Shown: positions 17,317 to 24,238 of the stretch, one piece after another
How the letters are laid out: each line of letters begins with the position of its first letter
Position numbering within the stretch: the stretch's first letter is position 1
Assembly: GCF_001949145.1 (NCBI RefSeq)
Contig: NW_019091588.1
Coordinates: forward strand, 208,279-232,516
Source of the DNA: Acanthaster planci
Lineage: Eukaryota; Echinodermata; Asteroidea; Valvatida; Acanthasteridae
DNA length: 24,238 nucleotides
Direction: 5' to 3'
Notes under the pieces: model-generated
Told to the model about the DNA's origin: nothing
The model's database searches: none
The model's input: the letters and a program-made list of their open reading frames with translations, nothing else
Position numbers and translations under genes: made by a program

Positions 17317-18760
17317 TACTTATTGCATAGTTAGGCTCTAGCTCTGTTACTGAAGAACAGAATGAACGATAAATAATGGGGCGAAGTGGAAATGGGGCGA
17401 GGTGACCGACACCCGAAGGCACTTGTGGTTGCAATACACCCAATATATACGCCCCCACAGAAAACAGTGCAAAATCACATTGAAATAGCGCCGCCTGTTG
17501 ACTCTCGTGAAGAGGTTGGCCTCGGTTTTTTCACTGGAAATTCAAAATTATGGCCAGAAGATCACTTTTCGTTTCAATGTCATTGGGGTTAGCCGTGAAA
17601 AAATTTTTTTCTTGGCCTTTAAACGAAGATACCCCCAAAATAGTGGTAAACTAAGGGCTTATTTCTGAATGTAGCCGGCCGCCTCTATCCAACATACGTC
17701 CGCAGTTTGGGGCTTTTTGTCAAAGAAATACCCGAGACTTGAAAATATCGGTCCTAAATTCGGATTTCTAGAAATATTTCTACGATGCCTCCTAATTATG
17801 GCCTGTCTTATTTTAAAATCCCTCGGAATCACAAAATATTAATGAGCTCTCACGCAGAAATACAACGATTTGGTGGAATGCATCCTTCATCGCCTCGAGG
17901 GCTGGTTTCGCAGTAAAAATGGCTCAAAATGAAAAAAAATTATCCCAAATACAAGAAACCAATTCCAAAAATTGAATACGCTTTTCTTGTTTTTTTGAAG
18001 AAGGATCACTAACACAGGTTGTCCGTTGCCCCTGAATGCAGCAGTGTTTTGTGCGTGTAACGGGGAAACTGACACACTATCAGGAACTCACAAAACAACA
18101 AAAACTCTAACTTAACCAAGGATCTTTGAAGGAAAAGTCGCAGGAAACTGAATTAATAAGGACCCAGACACCAATGTTTGACTTAAAAAGGGACAGAAAA
18201 TAATTTATTAATAAAAAGTACTGGAAAAATGCGAACAAACCCAAAGGACTTAAAAGACTTTAAACCAAAGGACTAAAAAATTTAATGACTAAAAACCGAA
18301 ACCAAAACCAAGACCAAACACAGTGTGTATAAAATGGACCAAATGAGGAGAGCTGGCTTTCGATAACTGACTCTTAGAAGCAGGCAGAAACCTGACTCAA
18401 GCAGAAACACCGACTCCAGTTAGGAGGAACAAAGGAATAATGATTGTGTCTCTGCTGGTCTGCTCTTCAAAACTAAATGTAGCCAGAGCATGGGGCCAAG
18501 TTATGTGGGTAGAAGCAATTTGGGCCAAAGTAAATAAACGGGGATACACTAACAAAAAATCCAGGGAAACTCTAAACAAAAACTGTATTTTTAGATGGGA
18601 ACTACTCCTATGAAAAGACGCTTACAAAAACTATAACAAATTTCTAGCTCTGCCACATGCGCAATGATAATCTTATTCAGTAAACAAAGGGAAAAATCAA
18701 ACATCTTCTGTAAAACTGTGGGGCACAGAGGAGGAAAACTACCACAAAGAGAACGAGCAG
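17317..18760. other. No recognisable gene
   Basis: Frames are short and motif-free. A patch of repeated AAAGGACTTAAAAG / CCAAAGGACTAAAAA words lies at about 18240-18280, and AT-rich simple sequence occurs elsewhere. Probably intergenic or old unrecognised repeats between the LINE and element C. Confidence 0.4.
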
Positions 18761-18852
18761 AGTAGTAGGAAATAGAAAGTTCTGGCCCACCTCCCCTTTC
18801 ACCCCCTTTCACCCCGCTTTCACCTTCTCTCCGCCACCCACCACTTCGCGCC

Positions 18853-18971
18853 GGGGATTCCCACTTCACTGACCTTGACCTTTTGACTCCGGCGCACTTT
18901 TCCTGTAAACAACTCGTGACGTGCACCGACCGCACAAACAATCACTCTCAAACAAAAAAGGGGATTTCCCC
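18853..18971 (+). promoter_or_regulatory. KappaB-like sites near the left end of element C
   Basis: GGGGATTCCC (18853-18862) and the palindromic GGGGATTTCCCC (18960-18971) both satisfy the kappaB consensus. They occupy the region corresponding to the terminal repeat of element B, about 180-290 bp before the polymerase ATG. Confidence 0.45.
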
Positions 18972-19060
18972 TCGCTACAAGTCTCGACTTGCCCGACCTG
19001 AAGCGCGGCTCTGTTCAAAGCAAAATACGCTATGTTTACAACCGCCTTAAATAAATGGCC

Positions 19061-19140
19061 TATATATAAAAATAACAATATATAAAAACATGTCAAGTCG
19101 ATAGAAAAAATGAGAAAAAATTTCAAAACCTATATATAAA
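19061..19140 (+). promoter_or_regulatory. Duplicated TATA promoter before polymerase C
   Basis: CCTATATATAAAAATA (about 19061-19076) and AAAACCTATATATAAA (19125-19140) are two copies of the element-B polymerase promoter word. The second ends 7 bp before the ATG at 19148. The first precedes a short abortive frame starting at 19090. Confidence 0.55.
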
Positions 19141-19147
19141 TAGAAAC

Positions 19148-19749
19148 ATGAGCAACCCGCAATACAGACCTCTACTATCGACCTTTAATCGATTTAAGAA
19201 GGCGTTTTTAGAAGATTTTGTCAAGCGATACAATATCCCATTGCCGGCACCCAAGCGTAAATTTCACACTAAACCAGAGCTCATTGAAGCCATACGGGCA
19301 GACCAAAAACAATTTAGGTACCTCCCGCGCCAGTCATATCGCCAGTTGTTGAAAACGGTTCAAAAATATAATATTCCTTTTGCACACAAAGACAGATATG
19401 TTAAACAGGACGACTTTATTGAAGCGATTAAAGCTTACGCTCAGCCCGAGGAAATTGCGGAAGTCGACATTAGAAACGTAAGGCGCTCTCAGGGTAACTA
19501 CCGCAATTGGGAATTGATACCCCGTTTCTTTCAATACGACCTCGCGCACTTTTTTGATTTTTACAAGACTTTTTTAGAGAAGAAAGCTTTGGACGAGTTA
19601 AAAGACGTGGGTTTTTACAAATTGCAAACGGCCTTAAAAGTGCAGTTTAGATTGGAAAAACCTGAAAAAATGAATTTGGCGTATTCACCTTTCCGAGCGA
19701 AAATAAAACAGTTGCAACCAAAGCTGACGTGAAAAATGCGCTCGAGTAG
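19148..19749 (+). pseudogene. DNA polymerase B, N-terminal remnant
   Basis: Homologous to the start of the element-B polymerase (shared FVKRYN/FAKRYN, RNWELIP, KLQTA and EKP segments) but with about 45 more residues. Those form two helical repeats of similar layout (KRYNIPLPAPKRKFHTKPEL and QKYNIPFAHKDRYVKQDDF, each followed by an EAI helix), reminiscent of SAP-type DNA-binding motifs. The open frame stops at 19732. Homology (FGVFTF, then VKNALE) continues one frame over, after a frameshift in an A-rich run near 19670, and ends at 19749. Exonuclease and polymerase domains are lost. Confidence 0.7.
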
Positions 19750-19766
19750 TGGGGGGGGCCTGTTTG

Positions 19767-19857
19767 GTACACTTTTTATAGTACACTTTTTATAGTACAC
19801 TTTTTATAGTACACTGTTTATAGTATAATAATCATAGTACACTTTTTATGGTACACG
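19767..19857. repeat. 14-bp tandem repeat, six and a half units
   Basis: Unit GTACACTTTTTATA starts at 19767, 19781, 19795, 19809, 19823 (degenerate) and 19837, plus a partial unit at 19851. The phase is exact through the degenerate copy. It follows directly on the truncated polymerase. Confidence 0.9.
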
Positions 19858-19884
19858 TTGACCCAAAATCTTAAAATGTTCCCA

Positions 19885-20038
19885 ACACAATAGACCCATG
19901 GAACGGCTGGAGGTCCAGACGTAAGTAACATTACACAATAGACCGTGGGCTGACCGTTAGGCTTCAAAAGTGAATTAAAGGATAAGAGTCATTAATCCCT
20001 ATACAATGGACCGCGGGTGTTTGGTCTCGGACAATAGA
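19885..20038 (+). repeat. Spaced ACAATAGACC iterons
   Basis: ACAATAGACC-type words start at about 19887, 19935, 20003 (ACAATGGACC) and 20031 (ACAATAGACG). The first three are followed by CATGG, GTGGG or GCGGG. All are on one strand with unequal spacing (48, 68, 28 bp), so they are iteron-like binding sites rather than a tandem array. Confidence 0.5.
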
Positions 20039-20404
20039 CGGCTCGTGGCGCCGGGGCTAAAAGCCTGTTTGTGTATTTTTTTTATTGGATACACGCCGAT
20101 AATGAAAGCGAATGATACACACTTCTCTTACAATCGTCGCCATGGCTGTTTGTTTCGCGGATTTTATAATTCTAGAATAAAAACGGTCGGTTTATTAGGA
20201 TAAGCGTAATGAAAGGGGTGGCATGACCAAAAATGAGGGAAGGGGAAGAAGTTAATGAGTCGCGGGGAGACATGTAACGACCCGTCGGTGGGGTAAATAC
20301 GAAAAATAAAATTCGGGGTTGAGAGAAAACGTTTAAGGCAATGATTTTAACGCCGTAGTTCAAATGAATATTTGATTCGAAAGGTAGCAGATCGAGAGAT
20401 AAAT
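20039..20404. other. Non-coding stretch before the Death-domain gene
   Basis: No supportable gene. A 65-codon frame at 20006-20203 has no motif. Probably the leader or promoter region of the downstream accessory genes. Confidence 0.4.
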
Positions 20405-20739
20405 ATGGAGAGCGAAATCCCAAACTGTCGGCCTACCCGATTAATGTATCTGGCCTCCGAAGTAACGGAGCGACAGCTCGCTGAATTGGCTGGTAATTTC
20501 GTCAAAGAACAGGAGGGAACGAAACCGTGGGAAGAACTTTTGATGTCTCTCGGCCTTTCTAGCGCCGATTTATTTAGGCATAAAGAAGAAAACACATTTA
20601 ATTTGTGGGGGCAATGTTTTTACGCCTTGGTGCATTGGAAGTGCGTTATTATAAAGAAGCCACGATCGAAAGACTTCTCATGGAGTGTCAACGATGTAAT
20701 ATTTCGATTGGAGCCTACGATTTTTTATACCCGGAGTAA
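20405..20739 (+). pseudogene. Death-domain protein, one frameshift
   Basis: ATG at 20405 (MESEIPN, A at -3). Residues about 22-80 fit a Death domain: ERQLAELAGNF, then PWEELLMSLGLSSADLFRH, then an NLWGQCFYALVHWK helix. The last part (EATIERLLMECQR, matching the conserved AT-x-x-x-LL of helices 5-6) lies one frame over after a shift near 20636-20650 and ends at 20739. The unshifted frame runs to 20782 with no domain-like sequence. Death domains pair with like domains in apoptosis and NF-kappaB signalling adaptors, so a role in host cell-death or innate signalling is likely by family. Whether the shift is a decay mutation, sequencing error or expression device cannot be told here. An AATAAA follows at 20809. 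Confidence 0.68.
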
Positions 20740-20786
20740 AGTTTTAAGGGAGTCAAACCAAATCTATGTGATTTATGTTTAGAAAA

Positions 20787-20899
20787 TGACGTCATGCTAC
20801 GTCATATCAATAAAACGATAATCCTTTTGTTAAAAAATGATGAGTCATCCTCTTAAGAAATGACGTCACGAGATATTACGGGCTGTTGCGCAATATCTC
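20787..20899. promoter_or_regulatory. CRE/AP-1 cluster and inverted repeat
   Basis: Two perfect CRE palindromes TGACGTCA (20787-20794 and 20861-20868), a half site ACGTCA (20799-20804), a perfect AP-1 site within ATGAGTCAT (20840-20848) and an 8-bp inverted repeat GAGATATT/AATATCTC (20870-20877, 20892-20899), all within 115 bp. It sits between the Death-domain and PC4-like genes, 75-190 bp before the PC4 ATG, where a promoter is expected. CREB/ATF and AP-1 factors are conserved in animals. Adenovirus early promoters use comparable ATF sites. Confidence 0.65.
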
Positions 20900-20974
20900 A
20901 TTCAGGAAAATGAGATAAAAGCGAGTGGAACAACGAGAAAGTGATATTTTCTGGAAGACGTTCAATCGCGAAAG

Positions 20975-21442
20975 ATGGCCGGTCATCAAACACAAGCCCC
21001 TTGGTCCTCCCAATGCAACGCATTGCCGTCGTGTAGACCCACGCATAGTTGGGATATGGCCAGCAGCCTTAATACGGTCTCTGAATTTCCTCGAGAAAAG
21101 GAACAGGCCCAAATGGCTCAAGTGCCTTTGGAAGAGGGATCGAGGAAGAGAGCGTTGCTTGAACAAAGAATGACCGCGCCACTAAAGACTCCGAAAGTAT
21201 TCGAGTCAATGGAGACGGATTTACCGTCTAGCGCCAGATTTAAATTGACGGAGGGACGCCATGTTGTAATTGAAAAGTTTCGTGAGTTGCCTTACGTAAA
21301 AATAAGGAATTATCACCAAGTCAAAAAGAAGGGCTTTCCATTGGTTCCCGGTCGAGGGATGAATCTTACCGTGACGGAGTGGGAGTGCCTTAAGACAATG
21401 ATTCCCGAAATTGACGCGACCTTCGACCAAATTCGATCGTAA
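20975..21442 (+). CDS. PC4-like single-strand DNA-binding coactivator
   Basis: 155 residues from an ATG in good context (AAGATGG). The N-terminal 85 residues are Ser/Gln/Pro-rich and unstructured-looking. Residues about 87-150 are a PC4/p15 domain: ARFKLTEGRHVVIEKF, VKIRNYH, PLVPGRGMNLTVTEWECL and IPEID match the family pattern (R-x-V-x-x-x-x-F, V-x-IR-x-Y, PG-x-x-G-x-x-L-x-x-x-x-W-x-x-L, ID). PC4 binds single-stranded or melted DNA as a homodimer and acts in transcription activation and repair. It resembles animal PC4 in size and layout, so capture from a host is plausible. It follows a CRE/AP-1 cluster. The stop overlaps a consensus splice donor (GTAAGT, 21439-21444). Confidence 0.78.
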   Translation: MAGHQTQAPWSSQCNALPSCRPTHSWDMASSLNTVSEFPREKEQAQMAQVPLEEGSRKRALLEQRMTAPLKTPKVFESMETDLPSSARFKLTEGRHVVIEKFRELPYVKIRNYHQVKKKGFPLVPGRGMNLTVTEWECLKTMIPEIDATFDQIRS

Positions 21443-21524
21443 GTTGGCGGGAAATTTCCTTGCTACGAACAAAGAAGAGAAAAATGGATAAAAAGGGGCA
21501 GAGCTGGGCCTCCAAATTCATCTT

Positions 21525-21635
21525 GCTTCAACGCCACCGTCAGCACCATCAGCACCACCAGTACCATCAGCACCATCAGCACCACCAGCGCCATCAGCTT
21601 CAACAGCACCGCCAGCTTCATCAACAGCATCACCT
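21525..21635 (+). repeat. CAGCACCAT/CACCAG trinucleotide-rich stretch
   Basis: Imperfect 3-mer/9-mer repeat of CAGCACCAT and CACCAG type. It reads His/Gln-rich, Ser/Ala/Pro-rich or Ser/Thr/Ile-rich in its three plus-strand frames, all open, so coding frame cannot be read from it. It lies just upstream of the spliced gene and may be 5' leader or an alternative exon. Confidence 0.7.
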
Positions 21636-21672
21636 CTCGTCTGCTTTCTCAGCACCATCTATCTTATACGCC

Positions 21673-22268
21673 ATGGCCCAACAGTTCGGCTCCGAGTTTA
21701 ACGCCGACGAGGAGTGGCGGCAGTTGGACGGCCGCGTGGCTGACAAAGACCCCATGTGGGGACCTGCTCAATGGGAAATGGGTAAGGAACGTTCGTTATC
21801 GATACAACGCTCTCGTACGACGGTCCTAAAATTCAATTTGGAATACGTTTCTTCCAGTTTCTTATGTTTTTTTTTCTTTTCTTGTAACACGCAGGTGTTG
21901 AACACGTCGATCTGGTCGAAGACGGAGTTATTGATTTGACCATGTCAGACGACGGTATTTATGTGTGTTTAGTCGTCTTTGTTACTGTAACGTGAGCGAT
22001 GAATTGTAAAACGTAAATAAAACAGATTTGTATTTCGTACGCAGACGACCACGTGTTTTTGCCGGCAAGCCCGACATCCGCTCCACCAAGCCCGGCACCC
22101 GCACCCGCTCCCGCACCTCAGGACCCACCCGCTGCAGCCGACGCTGATATATACGCGGAGATGATGGTTCTCATGTTTGTATTAACGTCATTTTTAGGGA
22201 TTTCGTACAACGTAGATGTGGGGGGTGTGAAATCGGTCACCCCTGACAAACCCAACACATATGCCTAA
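21673..22268 (+). CDS. Three-exon acidic gene with a SUMO-interaction motif
   Basis: Predicted exons 21673-21781, 21895-21954 and 22045-22268, 130 residues. The start is in strong context (GCCATGG). Intron 1 (21782-21894, 113 nt) has donor GTAAGG and a pyrimidine tract before GCAG; intron 2 (21955-22044, 90 nt) has donor GTATTT and acceptor GCAG. Both are phase 1, and splicing removes stops in each intron. Exon 1 is acidic and Trp-rich. Exon 2 encodes GVIDLTMSDD, a good SUMO-interaction motif with acidic flank. Exon 3 has a Pro/Ala repeat and a hydrophobic C-terminal stretch. An AATAAA in intron 2 (22016-22021) could give a shorter form. No family recognised; its acidic, Pro-rich, spliced nature recalls DNA-virus early regulators. 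Confidence 0.6.
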
Positions 22269-22555
22269 TGGAATCAAAAGAGTCGCTATTCGACATGTTT
22301 TTAATTGATTTGTTGGAGGAACTCTGCGACAACAGGCTTGAAGAGTGTATTGATAGCTGGGTTTTCGAGGCTTCGGAAATTTATCAAACGGTCATAGAGA
22401 ACAGAAATTTAATATTTGGTGGATTGGCCATTGGTGCGCTTGCGGTCTATTTAATCTGGAACAATAAGTCGACGGCTATGAAAGTTGAACTGACTCAACC
22501 AAAGCCGACTGTTCAACCAAAAAGCGAACGACCTGAATTTTTGGTTATGGATTAA
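22268..22555 (+). CDS. One-pass membrane protein of a Polinton
   Basis: 95 residues. The ATG overlaps the previous stop by one base (TAATG). The acidic N-terminal 45 residues (DMFLIDLLEELCDN) are helix-like. Then comes the core shared with the element-A protein (IYQTVIENRNLIFGG), a hydrophobic span (about residues 54-70, Gly/Ala/Leu/Ile) and a Pro/Lys/Gln-rich tail. The element-A relative lacks the acidic N-terminus, so a downstream start or extra fused segment is possible here. Likely a virion or membrane component by company with the next two genes. Confidence 0.62.
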   Translation: MESKESLFDMFLIDLLEELCDNRLEECIDSWVFEASEIYQTVIENRNLIFGGLAIGALAVYLIWNNKSTAMKVELTQPKPTVQPKSERPEFLVMD

Positions 22556-22590
22556 ATTTGGAATAAATTTAAAAACTCCTTAGATTAAAG

Positions 22591-22839
22591 ATGAGTATCG
22601 CTAAATCAATCGACGTAAATGGAATCGCAAATACGGTTTACCACGGTGCTGTAATTTCAGCGATCTCCATAGGTTACGCCATGCTATCGAGTAAGCTATT
22701 TAAAATTAAACCACCCGATTTAAATAAATTATCTATCGAAGACGCGTTAAAATTGACCGCGCTGTCCAGCGGTGCATTGGCTACCCAGGGTTGGCTTGTG
22801 GCGCAAGGTTTATTGCCCGCAAGCCTGCCCACCGCTTAA
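22591..22839 (+). CDS. Small hydrophobic Polinton protein
   Basis: 82 residues, intact. Two hydrophobic segments (about 16-35: GAVISAISIGYAMLSS, and 58-75: LSSGALATQGWLVAQGL) are separated by a polar LNKLSIEDALKL linker. The layout, small size and Gly/Ala/Ser-rich membrane spans match small proteins I have seen next to cnidarian Polinton genes, with no assigned function. It follows the previous gene by 35 bp and precedes the coiled-coil gene by 28 bp, suggesting one virion gene block. Confidence 0.6.
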   Translation: MSIAKSIDVNGIANTVYHGAVISAISIGYAMLSSKLFKIKPPDLNKLSIEDALKLTALSSGALATQGWLVAQGLLPASLPTA

Positions 22840-22867
22840 AGTTTCTTTATTTTAAAGTTGAAGTAAA

Positions 22868-23850
22868 ATGGCTAAAGGAGGATTTGAACCGGAGGAAATA
22901 CTTCTCTTGGAAGATCAAGATCAAGAAATAAACGACCAAGATTTCGTCAACGATAACTTATTTCCAGATCGACAAGAAACGTCATTTATAGAAGATGCAA
23001 CGACGGACGAAATTTTAGAAGAAGGTTGAACGATGTTTATCGGTAATCCCAGAGTAAACGATTTTTTACAATTTTTACAAAGATAAAGGTCGATCGAATA
23101 TACCAAAGCCCGCTTACGAAAATTTTGAATATATCACAAAAAGCCAGACAATTAATAAACTCAAAAGAAGGTCTATATTATAAAAATGTACTGGGAGCCC
23201 GTAAAATATTACTTACAGACGAACGTAACCCAAGAAAATTTGTAGAGCTAGATACCATAGCAAAGCGTGCTAAAAAAGCTGGATTTAGCGGATCAAAATT
23301 TATTCGCGAAGAACTCGGTTTTTGGGATTACCAGAAAAAGACTAAACAAGCACAATCAAAATTAAACGCCATTGAAACTGAAAACATCGAAATGCTTCCC
23401 CAAAAATCAGACCAAGTTAGCGACATTGTGGCCTCGCGTACCGAAAATCAAACGGCGCAAACCAAGGGTTTAAATTATAGAGAGCTTTTAGGATTAGACA
23501 AACAATTGCGTAAAATTAGAGGACAGATACGATTAAAAGAAGCTAAAATTACAGAAATTGAAGAAGAAATAAGTCGTCTCGAGACTTCTGAAGATTCAGG
23601 TCGTTTGCGTGACTTGCAAGATCAACTCCAAGGACTACAAGCTCAAAGAGACATATTAAACGGTCAACTCAAAAGCCAAATATCGCAAATTAAAGATTTA
23701 ATTAATTACGCTTTACAGTTGGATGACACCCTAGGTGATAAAATTCGAACGATATTTAGAGAGCAAGGCGTCACAATCGTAAGCATTTTAACGGCTTTTA
23801 GTTTAGCCGTAAGTACCATCGTTGGTATTATCGTAGCTAGCCTGCTTATG
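22868..23850 (+). pseudogene. Coiled-coil membrane virion-type protein
   Basis: ATG at 22868 (MAKGGFEPEE). An acidic N-terminus (LLLEDQDQEINDQD, DRQETSFIEDA) stops at TGA 23026-23028. The same frame continues past two further stops with NPRVNDFLQFLQR and EYTKARLRKF, then a frameshift near 23120 enters the long frame from 23125. That part has a basic globular region (GLYYKNVLGARKILLTD, GFSGSKFIREELG), a long Glu/Lys/Gln coiled coil (about 23470-23690, with LRDLQDQLQGLQAQ) and a hydrophobic helix (VSILTAFSLAVSTIVGIIVAS, given here in words as the segment at about 23780-23843). I know this plan from uncharacterised cnidarian Polinton proteins. The frame continues to 23994, but from about 23848 it is antisense to another gene. 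Confidence 0.55.
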
Positions 23851-24238
23851 GGGACAAATCTGCCAAAGTGGGGACTCATTGGACCCGATTGTAAAAAGTG
23901 TCTCGTCAAAGGAATTATCCAAGCCCGTGCCGCGCGACGACTTCAACAAGGTTCCGAATTCTACGTACTCCCCCCTCCAAATTTTGTCTTTTAGATGTTG
24001 AGGAATCGCGGCCCCGATATCGTCACATACGCTAGTTAATGGCATATTCGAATCGGAAGAGGAGGTAATTGACAATGTGATTGGAGCTGAAGTTCCTGAC
24101 ACCACGGGCGTGAAAGTGGAAGGTTGTGGGGCTAATTCAAAAGGAGTAGCAACAGGGGACTTACCCGGCTCCAAAGTTTGCGCCGAGCTCCCTCCAGGCC
24201 GACTGATGGTAGCGGGCGCTGGTGTTGCATGGGTAGAC
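23848..24238 (-). pseudogene. Retroelement-like gag/ORF fragment, cut at window edge
   Basis: Minus-strand frame entering from the right edge and open to about 23803. It is Thr/Ser/Pro-rich, then has IPQHLKDKIWRGEYVEFGTL (about 23920-23990), a motif I associate with cnidarian retroelement proteins of the DIRS/tyrosine-recombinase kind (IP-x-x-L-x-x-KI-x-x-G-x-YV-x-x-x-x-LL), followed by LFTIGSNES. No start codon is in view. The plus-strand frame that overlaps it is a shadow beyond about 23848, so this marks where another mobile element truncated element C. Confidence 0.45.

Larger units (their letters stand above)
18761..23847 (+). mobile_element. Polinton element C with accessory genes
   Basis: Plus-strand Polinton remnant. 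A possible left end at 18761 begins AGTAGTAGGAAATAGAAAGTT, resembling the AGTAGTCGGAA... terminus of element B, and is followed by a GC-rich stretch with shared short words (CACCCACC, GCGC, GGGATTCCC). Contents: the polymerase N-terminus with the same promoter as B, a repeat-rich control region, Death-domain, PC4-like and spliced genes, and small membrane/virion genes. Polymerase core, capsid and ATPase genes are absent, so a large deletion follows the polymerase N-terminus (19749). The right side is replaced near 23847 by another element. The left end is tentative, as no partner terminus is in view. Confidence 0.65.

Noticed and set aside
18591-19126. Minus-strand frames of 86-116 codons near element C's left end
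   Set aside because: They read through GC-rich terminal-repeat-like DNA, with Gly/Arg/Glu repeats and no motif.
19767-19857. CRISPR array
   Set aside because: 14-bp units are directly tandem with no spacers, and the DNA is animal nuclear.
20006-20203. 65-codon frame in the control region of element C
   Set aside because: It overlaps the iteron-like repeats, has no motif and no suitable neighbour spacing.
21460-21670. His/Gln-rich N-terminal extension of the spliced gene
   Set aside because: The repeat is open in all three frames, and the strong-context ATG at 21673 starts the motif-bearing part.

Overview
The window looks like nuclear DNA of an animal, most likely a cnidarian (coral, anemone or hydroid type). 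It is AT-rich and packed with decayed transposons. Its viral-type proteins resemble those I know from cnidarian Polinton/Maverick (adintovirus-like) elements: protein-primed DNA polymerase B, A32-type packaging ATPase, double-jelly-roll major capsid protein and several small virion proteins. There are also a LINE of the CR1/L2 kind, a tRNA-derived SINE remnant and 90-113 nt introns. No bacterial features are seen, and family assignments come from motif recognition only, without database searches.

Layout. 1-1925: the end of one Polinton (element A) on the minus strand: capsid protein C-terminus, packaging ATPase, a virion-type protein and a one-pass membrane protein. 1926-4611: no clear gene, but a THAP-like fragment, a SINE remnant and a GTCGTG-rich repeat with an inverted partner about 1 kb away. 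4612-5548 and 16134-17316: the two halves of one 5'-truncated LINE. 5549-16133: a complete-ended but decayed Polinton (element B, 10,585 bp) inserted into that LINE, with 196/197-bp terminal inverted repeats and a 5-bp (possibly 6-bp) target duplication with one mismatch. 17317-18760: no recognisable gene. About 18761-23847: a third Polinton (element C) with an accessory region and membrane/virion genes. 23848-24238: an antisense retroelement-like fragment running off the right edge.

Element B has two converging gene blocks. The plus block is polymerase, capsid protein, ATPase and an HNH nuclease with a Cys/His-rich knuckle. The minus block starts at the right terminal repeat: an intact Rpb6/omega-like ORF, a Cys-rich protein, a possible DNA-binding protein, a TFIIB-like zinc-ribbon/cyclin factor, a small protein, a glycine-rich hydrophobic protein and a large conserved virion-type protein. 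The blocks meet at a perfect 26-bp palindrome. Palindromes sit at or just after three minus-strand stop codons. TATA motifs lie within about 20 bp of several ATGs. With the Rpb6-like and TFIIB-like genes, this suggests a Polinton lineage carrying part of its own transcription apparatus, in the manner of large cytoplasmic DNA viruses.

Element C adds a host-interaction block: a Death-domain protein (frameshifted), a regulatory patch with two perfect CRE sites and an AP-1 site, a PC4-like coactivator, and a three-exon gene with a SUMO-interaction motif. Good kappaB motifs occur in both terminal repeats of B and in the left-end region of C. The overall picture is of a virus-like element whose promoters can read host stress and immune signalling. 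Most core genes of A and B carry stops, frameshifts or deletions (the polymerase of B lacks its catalytic motif C), so these copies are fossils. The Rpb6-like, PC4-like, spliced and small membrane-protein genes remain open.
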